From NCBI GenBank assembly GCA_020636505.1, contig JACJXR010000004.1, forward strand, positions 287,617 to 351,616: a stretch of DNA of 64,000 nucleotides. The letters run 5' to 3'. Of this stretch, positions 27,118 through 34,815 are shown piece after piece; the first letter of the stretch is position 1, and the number at the start of each line of letters is the position of its first letter. The DNA is from Chitinophagales bacterium (GTDB taxonomy: Bacteria > Bacteroidota > Bacteroidia > Chitinophagales > Chitinophagaceae). The position numbers were made by a program, and so were the translations under genes. Below the pieces are notes generated by a model. The model was not told where the DNA came from, did not search any database, and saw only the letters and a list, made by a program, of their open reading frames with translations.

Positions 27118-28116
27118 ATGCAAAAGATTCGTGCAGCTATAACGGCGGTTGGAGGGTATGTTCCTGATTATGTGTTGACAAATGCCGAGCTGGAGACAAT
27201 AGTGGATACCACAGACGAGTGGATACAGACAAGAACGGGAATCTTGGAACGCAGGATACTGAAGGGTGAAGGGAAAGGGTCTTCGGACATAGCGGTGGAA
27301 GCGGTAAAAGAATTGTTTCAAAAACGTGGCATTGGCCCCGATGATGTTGACCTGATAATATGTGCCACCACAACACCGGATATGCAATTCCCCGCTACGG
27401 CAAACGTCATAGCAGACAAGTTGGGTGTCAAAAACGCATTCGGATTCGATATCAGCGCTGCATGTAGCGGCTTCTTATATGCATTGACCACAGGTTCTCA
27501 GTTCATTGAGACCGGTAAATACAAAAAAGTAGTGGTGATAGGTGTGGACAAGATGAGCTCCATACTCAACTACGAAGACCGCACCACTTGCATCATCTTC
27601 GGCGACGGTGGCGGAGCCGTATTGCTGGAGCCTAATGATGAAGGCAACGGTATTATCGACTCTGAACTGCACAGCGATGGCGCAGGTCGTGAATTCTTGC
27701 ACCAAAAAGCGGGTGGTTCCGTAAAACCGGCCACAATGGAAACCGTGATGAACAAAGAACACTATGTTTATCAAGAAGGTAAAACGGTTTTCAAATTCGC
27801 GGTGAAGAACATGGCCGATGTCGCTGAAAAAGTGATGACTCGCAACAACCTGACCGCAGACGATGTGTCATGGTTGGTGCCTCACCAAGCCAACAAACGC
27901 ATCATCGACGCTACTCGCGAGCGTATGGGCCTCCCTGAAGAAAAGGTGATGCTGAACATACAACGCTACGGCAACACCACCAACGGTACGCTTCCGCTAT
28001 GCTTATGGGAGTGGGAAAAACAACTGCACAAAGGCGACAATATCATATTGGCTGCATTTGGCGGTGGTTTCACTTGGGGTGCCACTTACATCAAGTGGGC
28101 TTACGACAGTAAGTAA
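27118..28116 (+). CDS. fabH: 3-oxoacyl-ACP synthase III (FabH)
   Basis: 332 residues. It condenses an acyl-CoA primer with malonyl-ACP to start fatty-acid synthesis. The catalytic cysteine is C116 in DISAACSGFLYAL. The histidine and asparagine of the triad lie in WLVPHQANKRI and RYGNTTNGTLPL. The N-terminus has the family's GGYVPDYVLTN and TTDEWIQTRTGI. It ends 3 nt before the convergent YjbR-family gene. Confidence 0.96.
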   Translation: MQKIRAAITAVGGYVPDYVLTNAELETIVDTTDEWIQTRTGILERRILKGEGKGSSDIAVEAVKELFQKRGIGPDDVDLIICATTTPDMQFPATANVIADKLGVKNAFGFDISAACSGFLYALTTGSQFIETGKYKKVVVIGVDKMSSILNYEDRTTCIIFGDGGGAVLLEPNDEGNGIIDSELHSDGAGREFLHQKAGGSVKPATMETVMNKEHYVYQEGKTVFKFAVKNMADVAEKVMTRNNLTADDVSWLVPHQANKRIIDATRERMGLPEEKVMLNIQRYGNTTNGTLPLCLWEWEKQLHKGDNIILAAFGGGFTWGATYIKWAYDSK

Positions 28117-28119
28117 ACG

Positions 28120-28473
28120 CTAAATATCGTCCAGATCTATCTCGTATTTTTCCGCAAGTTTTTTGGGAGCGGTTGTGCAATAGGCAACGGTAAGCAGGTC
28201 TTGCAGCATTTCTTTGCGTATGGTTTTCAGATTGGCGTGCGTCCATCCGTGCTTACCCCATCCGTTCGGTACGGGATAAACAACGTTCTCGTCAAAGCTG
28301 CAAAACACGTTCTGGTCAAGAGGAGTCAGCCTTACGGTCATTCGGTGTTCTTTCTCATTCATTGTGGCGAATACCTTCTTCTTCACACGAAAAGACGTCA
28401 CCTCATGATGCGGAGCTTCCTCCGTTTCATCAAAAGCCAAAGCGAGTTTCCTAGCTGTGATTGCAGTCACCAT
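28120..28473 (-). CDS. MmcQ/YjbR family protein
   Basis: 117 residues. The family marks are an N-terminal helix with LALAFDETEEAPHHEVTSFRVKKKVFATM and a C-terminal NGWGKHGWTHANL. YjbR-like proteins share a double-winged DNA-binding-like fold, but their role is not known. It follows rlmN after 2 nt and so is cotranscribed with it. Confidence 0.85.
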   Translation of the reverse strand: MVTAITARKLALAFDETEEAPHHEVTSFRVKKKVFATMNEKEHRMTVRLTPLDQNVFCSFDENVVYPVPNGWGKHGWTHANLKTIRKEMLQDLLTVAYCTTAPKKLAEKYEIDLDDI

Positions 28474-28475
28474 AA

Positions 28476-29528
28476 TTAGGCTCCTTGCTTCTCTTTATGG
28501 TCAATATTGGCCAGCTGTCCGCAAGCGGCATCAATGTCTTTACCGCGGCTACGGCGTAGTCTGGCATTCACCTTTTTCGATTCCAGATAACGCATGAAGG
28601 CATCCGTCCTGTCCTCATCAGGCTTGGAGAAATCCGCTTGCTGTATAGGGTTGTATTCTATTATGTTGACCAAGTCGGCGGGTACACGGCGGTATATTTT
28701 CACCAGATTGTCCGCATCCGCATAGCTGTCGTTGAAATTGCTGAACAAGATATACTCAAAGGTTATCTCGTTCTTGGTCATTGTGTAGAAGTAGTTAAGC
28801 GCATCTTCCAACTCGGCCAGGTTGTTGGTCTCGTTGATGGCCATTATCTCGTCGCGCTTCACATCATCTGCTGCATGTAACGACAGCGCCAGCTTAAACC
28901 TTACTTGGTCGTCGCCCAGCTTACGTATCATCTTTGCGATACCCGCTGTGGAAACGGTTATCCTCCTCGGACTCATACCCAAGCCGTCCGGCGAGGTGAT
29001 CATATTTATCGATTCCAACACATGCTTGTAATTCAACAAAGGCTCACCCATACCCATGAATACGATATTGGTCAATCCTCTACCGTAGTGCTCCATGGCT
29101 TGTTCGTTGGCAAGTACCACTTCATCCACTATCTCGTCAAAGTCCACATTGCGCTCACGCGGCAAGAAGCCCGTCGCGCAGAACTTACAGGCCAGAGAAC
29201 ACCCTACTTGCGACGAAACGCATACCGTAATTCGCTTTTCGGTCGGTATCAACACACTTTCTATATAGTGTCCGTCGTGCAGTTTAAGTCTGTTCTTGAT
29301 AGTGCCGTCACTGCTGAATTGGCTGTGATCTACCTTCACCTTTGGTATATGGTACTCCTCCTTCAACCTTTCTCTCAACTTTTTGGAAAGGTTGCTCATA
29401 TCGTCTATGCTGCTAGCGAACTTTTGCCACAGCCACTCCCATATTTGTTGCGCACGAAACTTAGGCTCGTCCCACTCCTTCATCAAAGCCTCTATCTCAG
29501 CCTTGGTCAAATGCCTGATGTTCTTCAT
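28476..29528 (-). CDS. rlmN: Dual-specificity RNA methyltransferase RlmN
   Basis: 350 residues. This radical SAM enzyme methylates C2 of A2503 in 23S rRNA and A37 of some tRNAs. The Fe-S cysteines are C110, C114 and C117 (CSLACKFC), in the frame CSSQVGCSLACKFCATG. The methyl-carrying cysteine is near the C-terminus in DAACGQL. IVFMGMGEPLLN and RRITVSTAGI are family hallmarks. A -7 box lies 4 nt before its ATG. Confidence 0.96.
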   Translation of the reverse strand: MKNIRHLTKAEIEALMKEWDEPKFRAQQIWEWLWQKFASSIDDMSNLSKKLRERLKEEYHIPKVKVDHSQFSSDGTIKNRLKLHDGHYIESVLIPTEKRITVCVSSQVGCSLACKFCATGFLPRERNVDFDEIVDEVVLANEQAMEHYGRGLTNIVFMGMGEPLLNYKHVLESINMITSPDGLGMSPRRITVSTAGIAKMIRKLGDDQVRFKLALSLHAADDVKRDEIMAINETNNLAELEDALNYFYTMTKNEITFEYILFSNFNDSYADADNLVKIYRRVPADLVNIIEYNPIQQADFSKPDEDRTDAFMRYLESKKVNARLRRSRGKDIDAACGQLANIDHKEKQGA

Positions 29529-29532
29529 CCTG

Positions 29533-29540
29533 CAAAGGTA
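29533..29540 (-). promoter_or_regulatory. -7 promoter box for rlmN
   Basis: Minus strand TACCTTTG, exact TAnnTTTG match, ending 4 nt before the rlmN ATG, so the mRNA would be leaderless. No TTG is seen at -33. Confidence 0.5.
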
Positions 29541-29679
29541 CGTTCATGTACACTATTATCGTCTGTGAGTGGTATTTATTTATTAAAACGGCTTATATAT
29601 AGCCAATATTTAAAAATTCGTTTTCGTTTCGCTACTTATATGAGTTTTTATAATTTAGTGTGAAATCAATCCCGAAGCA

Positions 29680-30666
29680 ATGAATAAAATATTACGTTTC
29701 TTAGTCATACTGATAATCATATTGTTTGTCGGTTATTTGGTACTGTGCGCCACATCTGCAAGCGAAATAAAGGTGCAAAGCGATACAAACATCAATGCTC
29801 CAGAAGAGCTTGTTTGGACACAAATGTCTCATTTCAAGTATTGGGACAACTGGAGTCCATGGAAAGAAGCCGACAGTACAGTAAACAGCGTTATTGAAGG
29901 ACCGAGCGGACAGCCCGGCAATACATCCTCTTGGACAAGCAAGGAGTCCGGTACCGGTAATATGAAAATAGAATCGGTGGAAGGGCACAAGATGAATTAC
30001 AGCATGAACTTCATCGAACCGTTTGAAAGCACAGCCACAGGCTGGGTCAGCACCGAATCAGGTGAGAACGGCACCACCAAAGCATCTTGGGGTTTCAGCA
30101 CCAAACCTTCGTTCATGGAAAGAGGTTTCTTCGCCTTATTCATGACCAAACAATTGCAAGCCAACTTCGACAGAGGTCTTGAACTCCTTAAGGAACATTG
30201 TGAAAGCGGCAAAGCACAGGTGGAATATGACATAATGGAAGTGACATTCCCTGCCACAACATTCGCCACCATACGCAAAACCATCCCAATGTCCGAAATG
30301 ATGAGCTTCTACGAAACAAGCAGAAATGCACTGATGGAAGCAGTAGGTGATATGAAGGCAGGAAACCCGATGGGCATTTTTTACAGTTGGGAAGAAGAAA
30401 AAGGACAAACAGATATGGCTATTGCATTGCCCGTATCCGGCCCCGTAAAAGGAATGGAAATGGAGGAGGTGCCTGAATGCAAGGCATATACCATCAAAAT
30501 GAATGGTGGCTACGGACAATCATACAATGCGCATATGCAGCTATATGGCAGACTTGCCAAAGAAAACAAGGAAGCCAAAGGAACGATCGAGGAATATGTG
30601 GTTGGTCCACATAACGAGACTGATACGAGTAAGTTTGTGACAAGCATATATTATTTGATAGATTAA
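29680..30666 (+). CDS. SRPBCC (START-like) plus GyrI-like domain protein
   Basis: 328 residues. An N-terminal membrane anchor (about 5-25, LRFLVILIIILFVGYLVLC) is followed by a polyketide-cyclase/START-like domain (about 35-170; NINAPEELVWTQMSHFKYWDNWSPWKE is its typical opening) and a C-terminal GyrI-like small-molecule-binding domain (about 180-325). This two-domain arrangement is widespread in Bacteroidota. Both folds bind hydrophobic ligands; the ligand here is unknown. Confidence 0.82.
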   Translation: MNKILRFLVILIIILFVGYLVLCATSASEIKVQSDTNINAPEELVWTQMSHFKYWDNWSPWKEADSTVNSVIEGPSGQPGNTSSWTSKESGTGNMKIESVEGHKMNYSMNFIEPFESTATGWVSTESGENGTTKASWGFSTKPSFMERGFFALFMTKQLQANFDRGLELLKEHCESGKAQVEYDIMEVTFPATTFATIRKTIPMSEMMSFYETSRNALMEAVGDMKAGNPMGIFYSWEEEKGQTDMAIALPVSGPVKGMEMEEVPECKAYTIKMNGGYGQSYNAHMQLYGRLAKENKEAKGTIEEYVVGPHNETDTSKFVTSIYYLID

Positions 30667-30689
30667 TGATGATTTGACATTAAACGGAA

Positions 30690-30719
30690 ACAGCCGGTAC
30701 AATGTACCGGCTGTTTTTT
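30690..30719 (+). terminator. Terminator after SRPBCC gene
   Basis: ACAGCCGGTAC, AAT loop, GTACCGGCTGT, then six T: a perfect 11-bp stem with a U-tract, 24 nt past the stop. Confidence 0.92.
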
Positions 30720-30772
30720 CGTTATTTACAGGTGCTACCTATATATTCGCAAATCAATAGTACTGCCACGGG

Positions 30773-32716
30773 ATGAAGCTATCCGTAATCATTGTCAACT
30801 ACAACGTCAAATACTTCATAGAAGTGTGTCTGCATTCTGTGCAAAAGGCTGCACGTGGAATGGATGCGGAGGTGATAGTGGTGGACAACAATTCTCAAGA
30901 TGGCAGCGGTGAAATGATTCGCGAGAAATTCCCTGAAATAACCCTTATAGAGAACAAGGACAACAAGGGATTTTCAAAAGCCAACAATCAGGGTGTGGCC
31001 ATCGCAAAGGGAGAATATATTCTATTTATCAACCCCGATACGGTAATGCCCGAAGATTTTCTGCAAAAGCTTTGCGGATATTTGGATGAACACCCCGAGG
31101 CAGGCTCCGTTGGTCCAAAACTGATAGACGGACGTGGTAACTATGCACCTGATGGCAAAAAGTCCTTCCCATCTCTGTCTGTGGCTATATTCAAGACAAC
31201 GGGTATCAATAAGATATTCAGCAAGTCTCCCTACTTCAACAAATACTATGCGGTACATGTAGACAAGGACCAAACCGCCGAAGTGGATATGCTCTCCGGC
31301 TGCTGCATGATGGTACGTAGAAAGGTGATTGACGAAATAGGCGGCGCATTCGACGAGTCTTACTTTATGTATTGCGAAGACTTCGACTTGTCTTACCGTA
31401 TTCAGAAGTCAGGATACAAAAACGTGTATTACCCCGAAACCACATTGATACACTACAAGGGAGAGAGTACGCGCAAAGCCACCATATCTCATGTACGCAT
31501 ATTCAATGATGCATTGTCCACCTTTGTCAGAAAGCATTATAGCAAGTCGCACGCGCGATTGTTCATTATGCTCATCAATGTGGGCATTGTTCTACGTGCC
31601 ATATTCAGCGTATTGAAACAAGTATTGAAAGTGTTGCGTATGCCACTTTTCGATGCACTGATATTATTAGGTACATTGATACTCATGACGCAGTTTTGGG
31701 TGGAAGAGGTAAAAAACATATTGCCGATACCACTTGACCTGTTACTCAAAACTTTCCCTGTATATATACTACTCTGGGTTTTAAGCCTGTACTTCAATGG
31801 GGTTTACGACCAATCGTACAGAGCGGTACGTGTGGTCCGCGGTATGGCCATAGGTACGGTGATAATACTCGCCTACTATGGTCTATTACCTCCTGAGCTT
31901 CGTTACTCAAGAGCCATCATCATTTTCTCGGGCTTCATAGGCACGGTTGGCATGTTGGGATTACACGGGTTGCTGTACAGGTTGGGCATATTCAAGTTCA
32001 TACCGTACGACCATATACCGGGTAAAGCGGTAGTAGTGGCAACAAGCGAGACATATACTCAGACCATGGGCACGTTGCGCGAGGTCAACTACGCTCCCGA
32101 GCTTATAGGGCGTATCGAACCAAAAGATGAGAAAGGCAATGCCATAACCACGCTTAAAGACCTCAATAAATTCGCCTATACAGCAGAGGTGGATGAGATC
32201 ATATACTGTATCAACGGACTTTCTTACCAAGACGTGTTTGACAGTATGCAGCTATGTGGTACAGAATATGAGTACAAAATACACGTGGCGGGCAGTATGA
32301 GCTTTGTGGGAAGCAACTCCAGCCAAACAGCGGGCGACCTCTACACTTTGGATAAGCGGTACAACCTGAGCGACTTTGCCAAACAACGAAATAAAAGGAT
32401 CATTGATGTATTATCCTCACTGATATTCATCATACTTAGTCCTGTACTTCTATTCTTTTGCAAAAAACCGGGTGGATTGATACGCAACAGTTTATCCGTA
32501 TTGTTTGGTAAACAAACCTGGATAGGCTACTCCCTACGGCAAGACAAGCTGCCTATGATACGTAAAGGGGTATTGCCTCCGTATAACATCCTTGACGGCT
32601 ATGTACCTGATGAACAGATAAAACAAGAACTGGATAACACATACGCACGTAAGTATACATCAGGTACAGACGTAAAGCTGTTAATTGATAATTTTAAATA
32701 TCTGGGAGGTTTTTGA
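30773..32716 (+). CDS. Glycosyltransferase family 2 fused to a truncated sugar-phosphate transferase-like membrane region
   Basis: 647 residues. Residues 1-240 are a GT2 (rhamnosyltransferase-like) domain: LSVIIVNYNVKYFIEVCLHS, VVDNNSQDGS, NKGFSKANNQG, FINPDTVMPEDFL, and MYCEDFDLSYRI (catalytic base region). About five membrane segments follow (260-415), then a nucleotide-binding-like domain (about 420-530, GKAVVVATSETYTQTM). The end has KRIIDVLSSLIFIILSPVLLF, which matches the start of polyprenyl-phosphate sugar-1-phosphate transferases, but the catalytic stretch that should follow is missing. The protein probably transfers a sugar at the membrane for a surface glycan. It stands alone, without a capsule cluster. 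Confidence 0.8.
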   Translation: MKLSVIIVNYNVKYFIEVCLHSVQKAARGMDAEVIVVDNNSQDGSGEMIREKFPEITLIENKDNKGFSKANNQGVAIAKGEYILFINPDTVMPEDFLQKLCGYLDEHPEAGSVGPKLIDGRGNYAPDGKKSFPSLSVAIFKTTGINKIFSKSPYFNKYYAVHVDKDQTAEVDMLSGCCMMVRRKVIDEIGGAFDESYFMYCEDFDLSYRIQKSGYKNVYYPETTLIHYKGESTRKATISHVRIFNDALSTFVRKHYSKSHARLFIMLINVGIVLRAIFSVLKQVLKVLRMPLFDALILLGTLILMTQFWVEEVKNILPIPLDLLLKTFPVYILLWVLSLYFNGVYDQSYRAVRVVRGMAIGTVIILAYYGLLPPELRYSRAIIIFSGFIGTVGMLGLHGLLYRLGIFKFIPYDHIPGKAVVVATSETYTQTMGTLREVNYAPELIGRIEPKDEKGNAITTLKDLNKFAYTAEVDEIIYCINGLSYQDVFDSMQLCGTEYEYKIHVAGSMSFVGSNSSQTAGDLYTLDKRYNLSDFAKQRNKRIIDVLSSLIFIILSPVLLFFCKKPGGLIRNSLSVLFGKQTWIGYSLRQDKLPMIRKGVLPPYNILDGYVPDEQIKQELDNTYARKYTSGTDVKLLIDNFKYLGGF

Positions 32717-32726
32717 CAAAAAAATT

Positions 32727-32755
32727 TTGCAAAAATCAGAAAGAATTTATCTTTG
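32727..32755 (+). promoter_or_regulatory. Promoter of tRNA-Asn
   Basis: TTG (32727-32729), an 18-nt spacer and TATCTTTG (32748-32755), 15 nt before the tRNA. The sequence TATCTTTGCAATCCC is identical to that ahead of tRNA-Ser. Confidence 0.75.
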
Positions 32756-32770
32756 CAATCCCAATAATAA

Positions 32771-32844
32771 TCCTCCTTAGCTCAGCTGGTTAGAGCACCT
32801 GACTGTTAATCAGGGGGTCTCAGGTTCAAGTCCTGAAGGGGGAG
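32771..32844 (+). tRNA. tRNA-Asn (GTT)
   Basis: 74-nt cloverleaf. Acceptor arms TCCTCCT (32771-32777) and AGGGGGA (32837-32843) pair with one G-U. The anticodon stem CCTGA/TCAGG encloses CTGTTAA with anticodon GTT at 32805-32807. The T-arm is TCAGG TTCAAGT CCTGA. CCA is not encoded. Confidence 0.97.
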
Positions 32845-32849
32845 CAGAC

Positions 32850-32880
32850 AAAAAGCGTTGTACTTAGTACGACGCTTTTT
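32850..32880 (+). terminator. Terminator after tRNA-Asn
   Basis: AGCGTTGTAC, TTA loop, GTACGACGCT followed by T-run; a 10-bp stem with one G-U, flanked by A- and T-runs. Confidence 0.88.
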
Positions 32881-32972
32881 TATTTTACCCCTACCTGTAC
32901 ACGGGTACGATTTACTTCAAAATATTCCTTTTCCGTTTTGCGAAACATTTCTTCCGTTTCGTTGAATATCGT

Positions 32973-33003
32973 TTGTCAGGTTTTCAGAATAGCATTCACT
33001 TTG
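32973..33003 (+). promoter_or_regulatory. Promoter of the outer-membrane barrel gene
   Basis: TTG (32973-32975), a 20-nt spacer and TCACTTTG (32996-33003; one mismatch to TAnnTTTG). It lies 137 nt before the ATG, which gives an unusually long 5' UTR carrying the hairpin at 33060-33083. Confidence 0.55.
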
Positions 33004-33059
33004 TGCCCGAATTAGAAAAGTAACAATGAAAAACAACTCCCATAAATAAAAAAAGAAAA

Positions 33060-33083
33060 CCGCATCGGCGGCAACCGATGCGG
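33060..33083 (+). promoter_or_regulatory. 5'-UTR hairpin upstream of the outer-membrane barrel gene
   Basis: CCGCATCGG, CGGCAA loop, CCGATGCGG: a perfect GC-rich 9-bp stem with no U-tract, set in very AT-rich sequence 57 nt before the start codon. It is not a terminator. It may stabilise the abundant OMP mRNA or control its translation. Confidence 0.55.
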
Positions 33084-33140
33084 GATAAATCAAATTTCAA
33101 TTAATCAAAGACAATCAATTAAAATCTAAAAATCAAAGTT

Positions 33141-33803
33141 ATGAAAAAAACAATCTTATTATCGGTATTCGCAGTTGCCATCACAGTATTGGGTAGCACA
33201 TCAGCGTTCGCACAAAAAGGTTTCCACGTAGGAGCACAAGGTGCACAAAACTTCACAGGCATGTACAACCAAGACGATGCCGACAATGACAAGTTCAACT
33301 ACAAAGCCACAACAGGTCAAACATTCGGTCTTAGCGGCGGATACAACTTCAACAAACACCTGGGTGTTGCAGTAGAAGCGATGTACTCATTCGAAGGACA
33401 AAAATTCGAAGTGAACAACAACACTTTCAAAACGAAACTCAGCTATGTGAAAGTGCCTGTATTGTTTACATACAACACCAACCCTGAAGCGAAAATTATG
33501 TTCACCGCCAAAGCAGGTCCGCAGATAGGTATGCTTACAAGAGCCACACTGAAAAACGATGACGGTGATGTACTTATAAAAGACAATAAAGACAACTACG
33601 AAAACATCACATTCGGTGCTGTTGCAGGTGCGGGTGCAAGAATGAACATAGCCAAGAACCTGTATTTGGATGCTGCACTTCGCCTTGACGGTAACTTTAC
33701 CAACAGTGAAGTGGAATCATTCAACGAAGCAAACGTAGAAAGGGCTAAGAGCTATAATATGAATGCAGGATTGGAAGTAGGTATCAAATACTTTTTCAAT
33801 TAA
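33141..33803 (+). CDS. Outer-membrane beta-barrel protein (PorT-like/OMP_b-brl family)
   Basis: 220 residues with a signal peptide (MKKTILLSVFAVAITVLGST, cleavage near AFAQ). The mature protein has about eight amphipathic strands, e.g. FHVGAQGAQNFTGMYN, GLSGGYNFNKHLGVAVEAMYSF, LSYVKVPVLFTYN and a last strand ending YFFN, as in small OmpW/PorT-type barrels. KVPVLFTYN is the usual family motif. Codon use and the long structured 5' UTR suggest strong expression. It is a single-gene unit with a terminator behind it. Confidence 0.87.
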   Translation: MKKTILLSVFAVAITVLGSTSAFAQKGFHVGAQGAQNFTGMYNQDDADNDKFNYKATTGQTFGLSGGYNFNKHLGVAVEAMYSFEGQKFEVNNNTFKTKLSYVKVPVLFTYNTNPEAKIMFTAKAGPQIGMLTRATLKNDDGDVLIKDNKDNYENITFGAVAGAGARMNIAKNLYLDAALRLDGNFTNSEVESFNEANVERAKSYNMNAGLEVGIKYFFN

Positions 33804-33833
33804 TAAGGCGCAAGGAGTTGTGAGTGGGAGAAG

Positions 33834-33849
33834 ATACCCTAACGGGTAT
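33834..33849 (+). other. Small hairpin before the OMP terminator
   Basis: ATACCC, TAAC loop, GGGTAT: a 6-bp stem 30 nt past the OMP stop and 7 nt ahead of the main terminator. It may add 3'-end protection. Confidence 0.35.
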
Positions 33850-33853
33850 GAAC

Positions 33854-33884
33854 AAAGGGTGATGCAATTGCATCACCCTTTTTA
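33854..33884. terminator. Bidirectional terminator between OMP and hypothetical gene
   Basis: GGGTGATGCAATTGCATCACCC (33857-33878) is a perfect palindrome flanked by AAA and TTTTTATTT. It can end the rightward OMP transcript; the A-run on the left is too short to be a strong terminator for the leftward gene. Confidence 0.8.
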
Positions 33885-34505
33885 TTTAATTATTTCAAAA
33901 TCAGAATCAAACTCAGACGGTATAATACCTTGGGGAGCAATATAATCCTTAAACGGCACCTTTAATTCCTTCGCTTTACTTTTTGAAAAGGTCAAAATAT
34001 ACCCCTTACTCAATTCAGTTGTCAGAGAAACATTATCGTACTCGGTATCATTATCTGCGATATAAAGCATTGCCTGTTTGTTTACCATTTCTTCTATAAC
34101 CCATTCGTCTCCTTTATACAAAGTAGTCCAAGCCATTATTTGGGGATTCCAGCTATCTATATCATTCGGATATTTCAAGTAATTTACAAGGTAAGAGAAC
34201 AGTCTGAAACTAATGTCATCAGGGAATACAAGTACAAATGCAGAATTTGATATTCGATGTATTCCTACCACTACAAATTCATTTTTATATAAAACTTTGA
34301 AGTTCGAGAGCGCTTTCTTTAGCAGGTCATAAGAAACACCTTCAATACTAATGACCTTATTATTAATTCTTGTAGAATCGTGAGTTATACGACTTGAATC
34401 ATCTGTATGAGTAGATGCAAAGTCTTGAGTCGGCTTTCTAAATATTAATCTGAACACAACGATCAGAATCAAAATTGCAACGAGTATAAACAGCAGATTA
34501 TTCAT
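33882..34505 (-). CDS. Membrane-anchored hypothetical protein
   Basis: 207 residues from ATG 34505. One N-terminal transmembrane helix (about 3-24, LLFILVAILILIVVFRLIF) is followed by a threonine/serine-rich linker and a soluble domain of about 150 residues (VISIEGVSYDLLKKALSNF to the end). No family is recognised. It looks AT-richer than its neighbours. It is flanked by a terminator and by an unusual regulatory stretch at 34.65-34.75 kb, so it may be a recent arrival. Confidence 0.65.
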   Translation of the reverse strand: MNNLLFILVAILILIVVFRLIFRKPTQDFASTHTDDSSRITHDSTRINNKVISIEGVSYDLLKKALSNFKVLYKNEFVVVGIHRISNSAFVLVFPDDISFRLFSYLVNYLKYPNDIDSWNPQIMAWTTLYKGDEWVIEEMVNKQAMLYIADNDTEYDNVSLTTELSKGYILTFSKSKAKELKVPFKDYIAPQGIIPSEFDSDFEIIK

Positions 34506-34647
34506 AGGCAAAGAAAATCCAATATAATTATTTCTTAACCAATTCTTATGTGACTTGTAAAAGGTCTCAAACTCAACTTAGATTAATGGACTTTATTTAG
34601 TCGGTTAATACAGACATTAGCCACTATTGTTCAATTATACGATACAA

Positions 34648-34674
34648 AAAAGCCGAGCGTATATACGCCCAGCC
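34648..34674 (-). terminator. Unassigned minus-strand terminator hairpin
   Basis: On the minus strand GCTGGGCGTAT pairs fully with ATACGCTCGGC (two G-U pairs) and is followed by six T. The core is the palindrome GCGTATATACGC (34657-34668). No minus-strand protein gene lies upstream of it, so it would end an RNA starting within the next hundred bases. Confidence 0.65.
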
Positions 34675-34692
34675 CCTATAAACCCTATCACC

Positions 34693-34758
34693 ATGAAAAC
34701 AGTACAAAAGTACGACCAAGGCATTTTTTGGAATGTAACTAATGTTACACTCCACTAA
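34693..34758 (+). CDS. Possible 21-residue small ORF upstream of the aldolase
   Basis: Encodes MKTVQKYDQGIFWNVTNVTLH, ATG to TAA, ending 57 nt before the aldolase start. No family is known. It overlaps the palindrome TGTAAC-N4-GTTACA and a minus-strand -7 box. It could be a leader peptide or a chance ORF. Confidence 0.25.
   Translation: MKTVQKYDQGIFWNVTNVTLH
34705..34712 (-). promoter_or_regulatory. Possible minus-strand -7 box of a short RNA
   Basis: Minus strand TACTTTTG, exact TAnnTTTG. With the terminator at 34648-34674 it would define an RNA of about 50-55 nt. No TTG at -33. Confidence 0.3.
34734..34749. promoter_or_regulatory. Palindromic operator-like site
   Basis: TGTAAC, 4-nt spacer, GTTACA: a perfect inverted repeat of the type bound by dimeric repressors, 67 nt upstream of the aldolase start. 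No regulator gene is adjacent. Confidence 0.4.
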
Positions 34759-34815
34759 TGCAACATGAAAAAGACACATAGAGGATTCACAACAGTTTCT
34801 TTATTTTACATCCGT

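Noticed and set aside
26275..27387. A 370-residue minus-strand ORF over fabG and the start of fabH
   Set aside because: It is fully antisense to two well-supported genes, is rich in His, Cys and Tyr, and has no recognisable motif; it is a codon-bias shadow.
34765..34815. A longer start for the threonine aldolase
   Set aside because: The added 17 residues do not match the family, which begins at the SFASDN segment.
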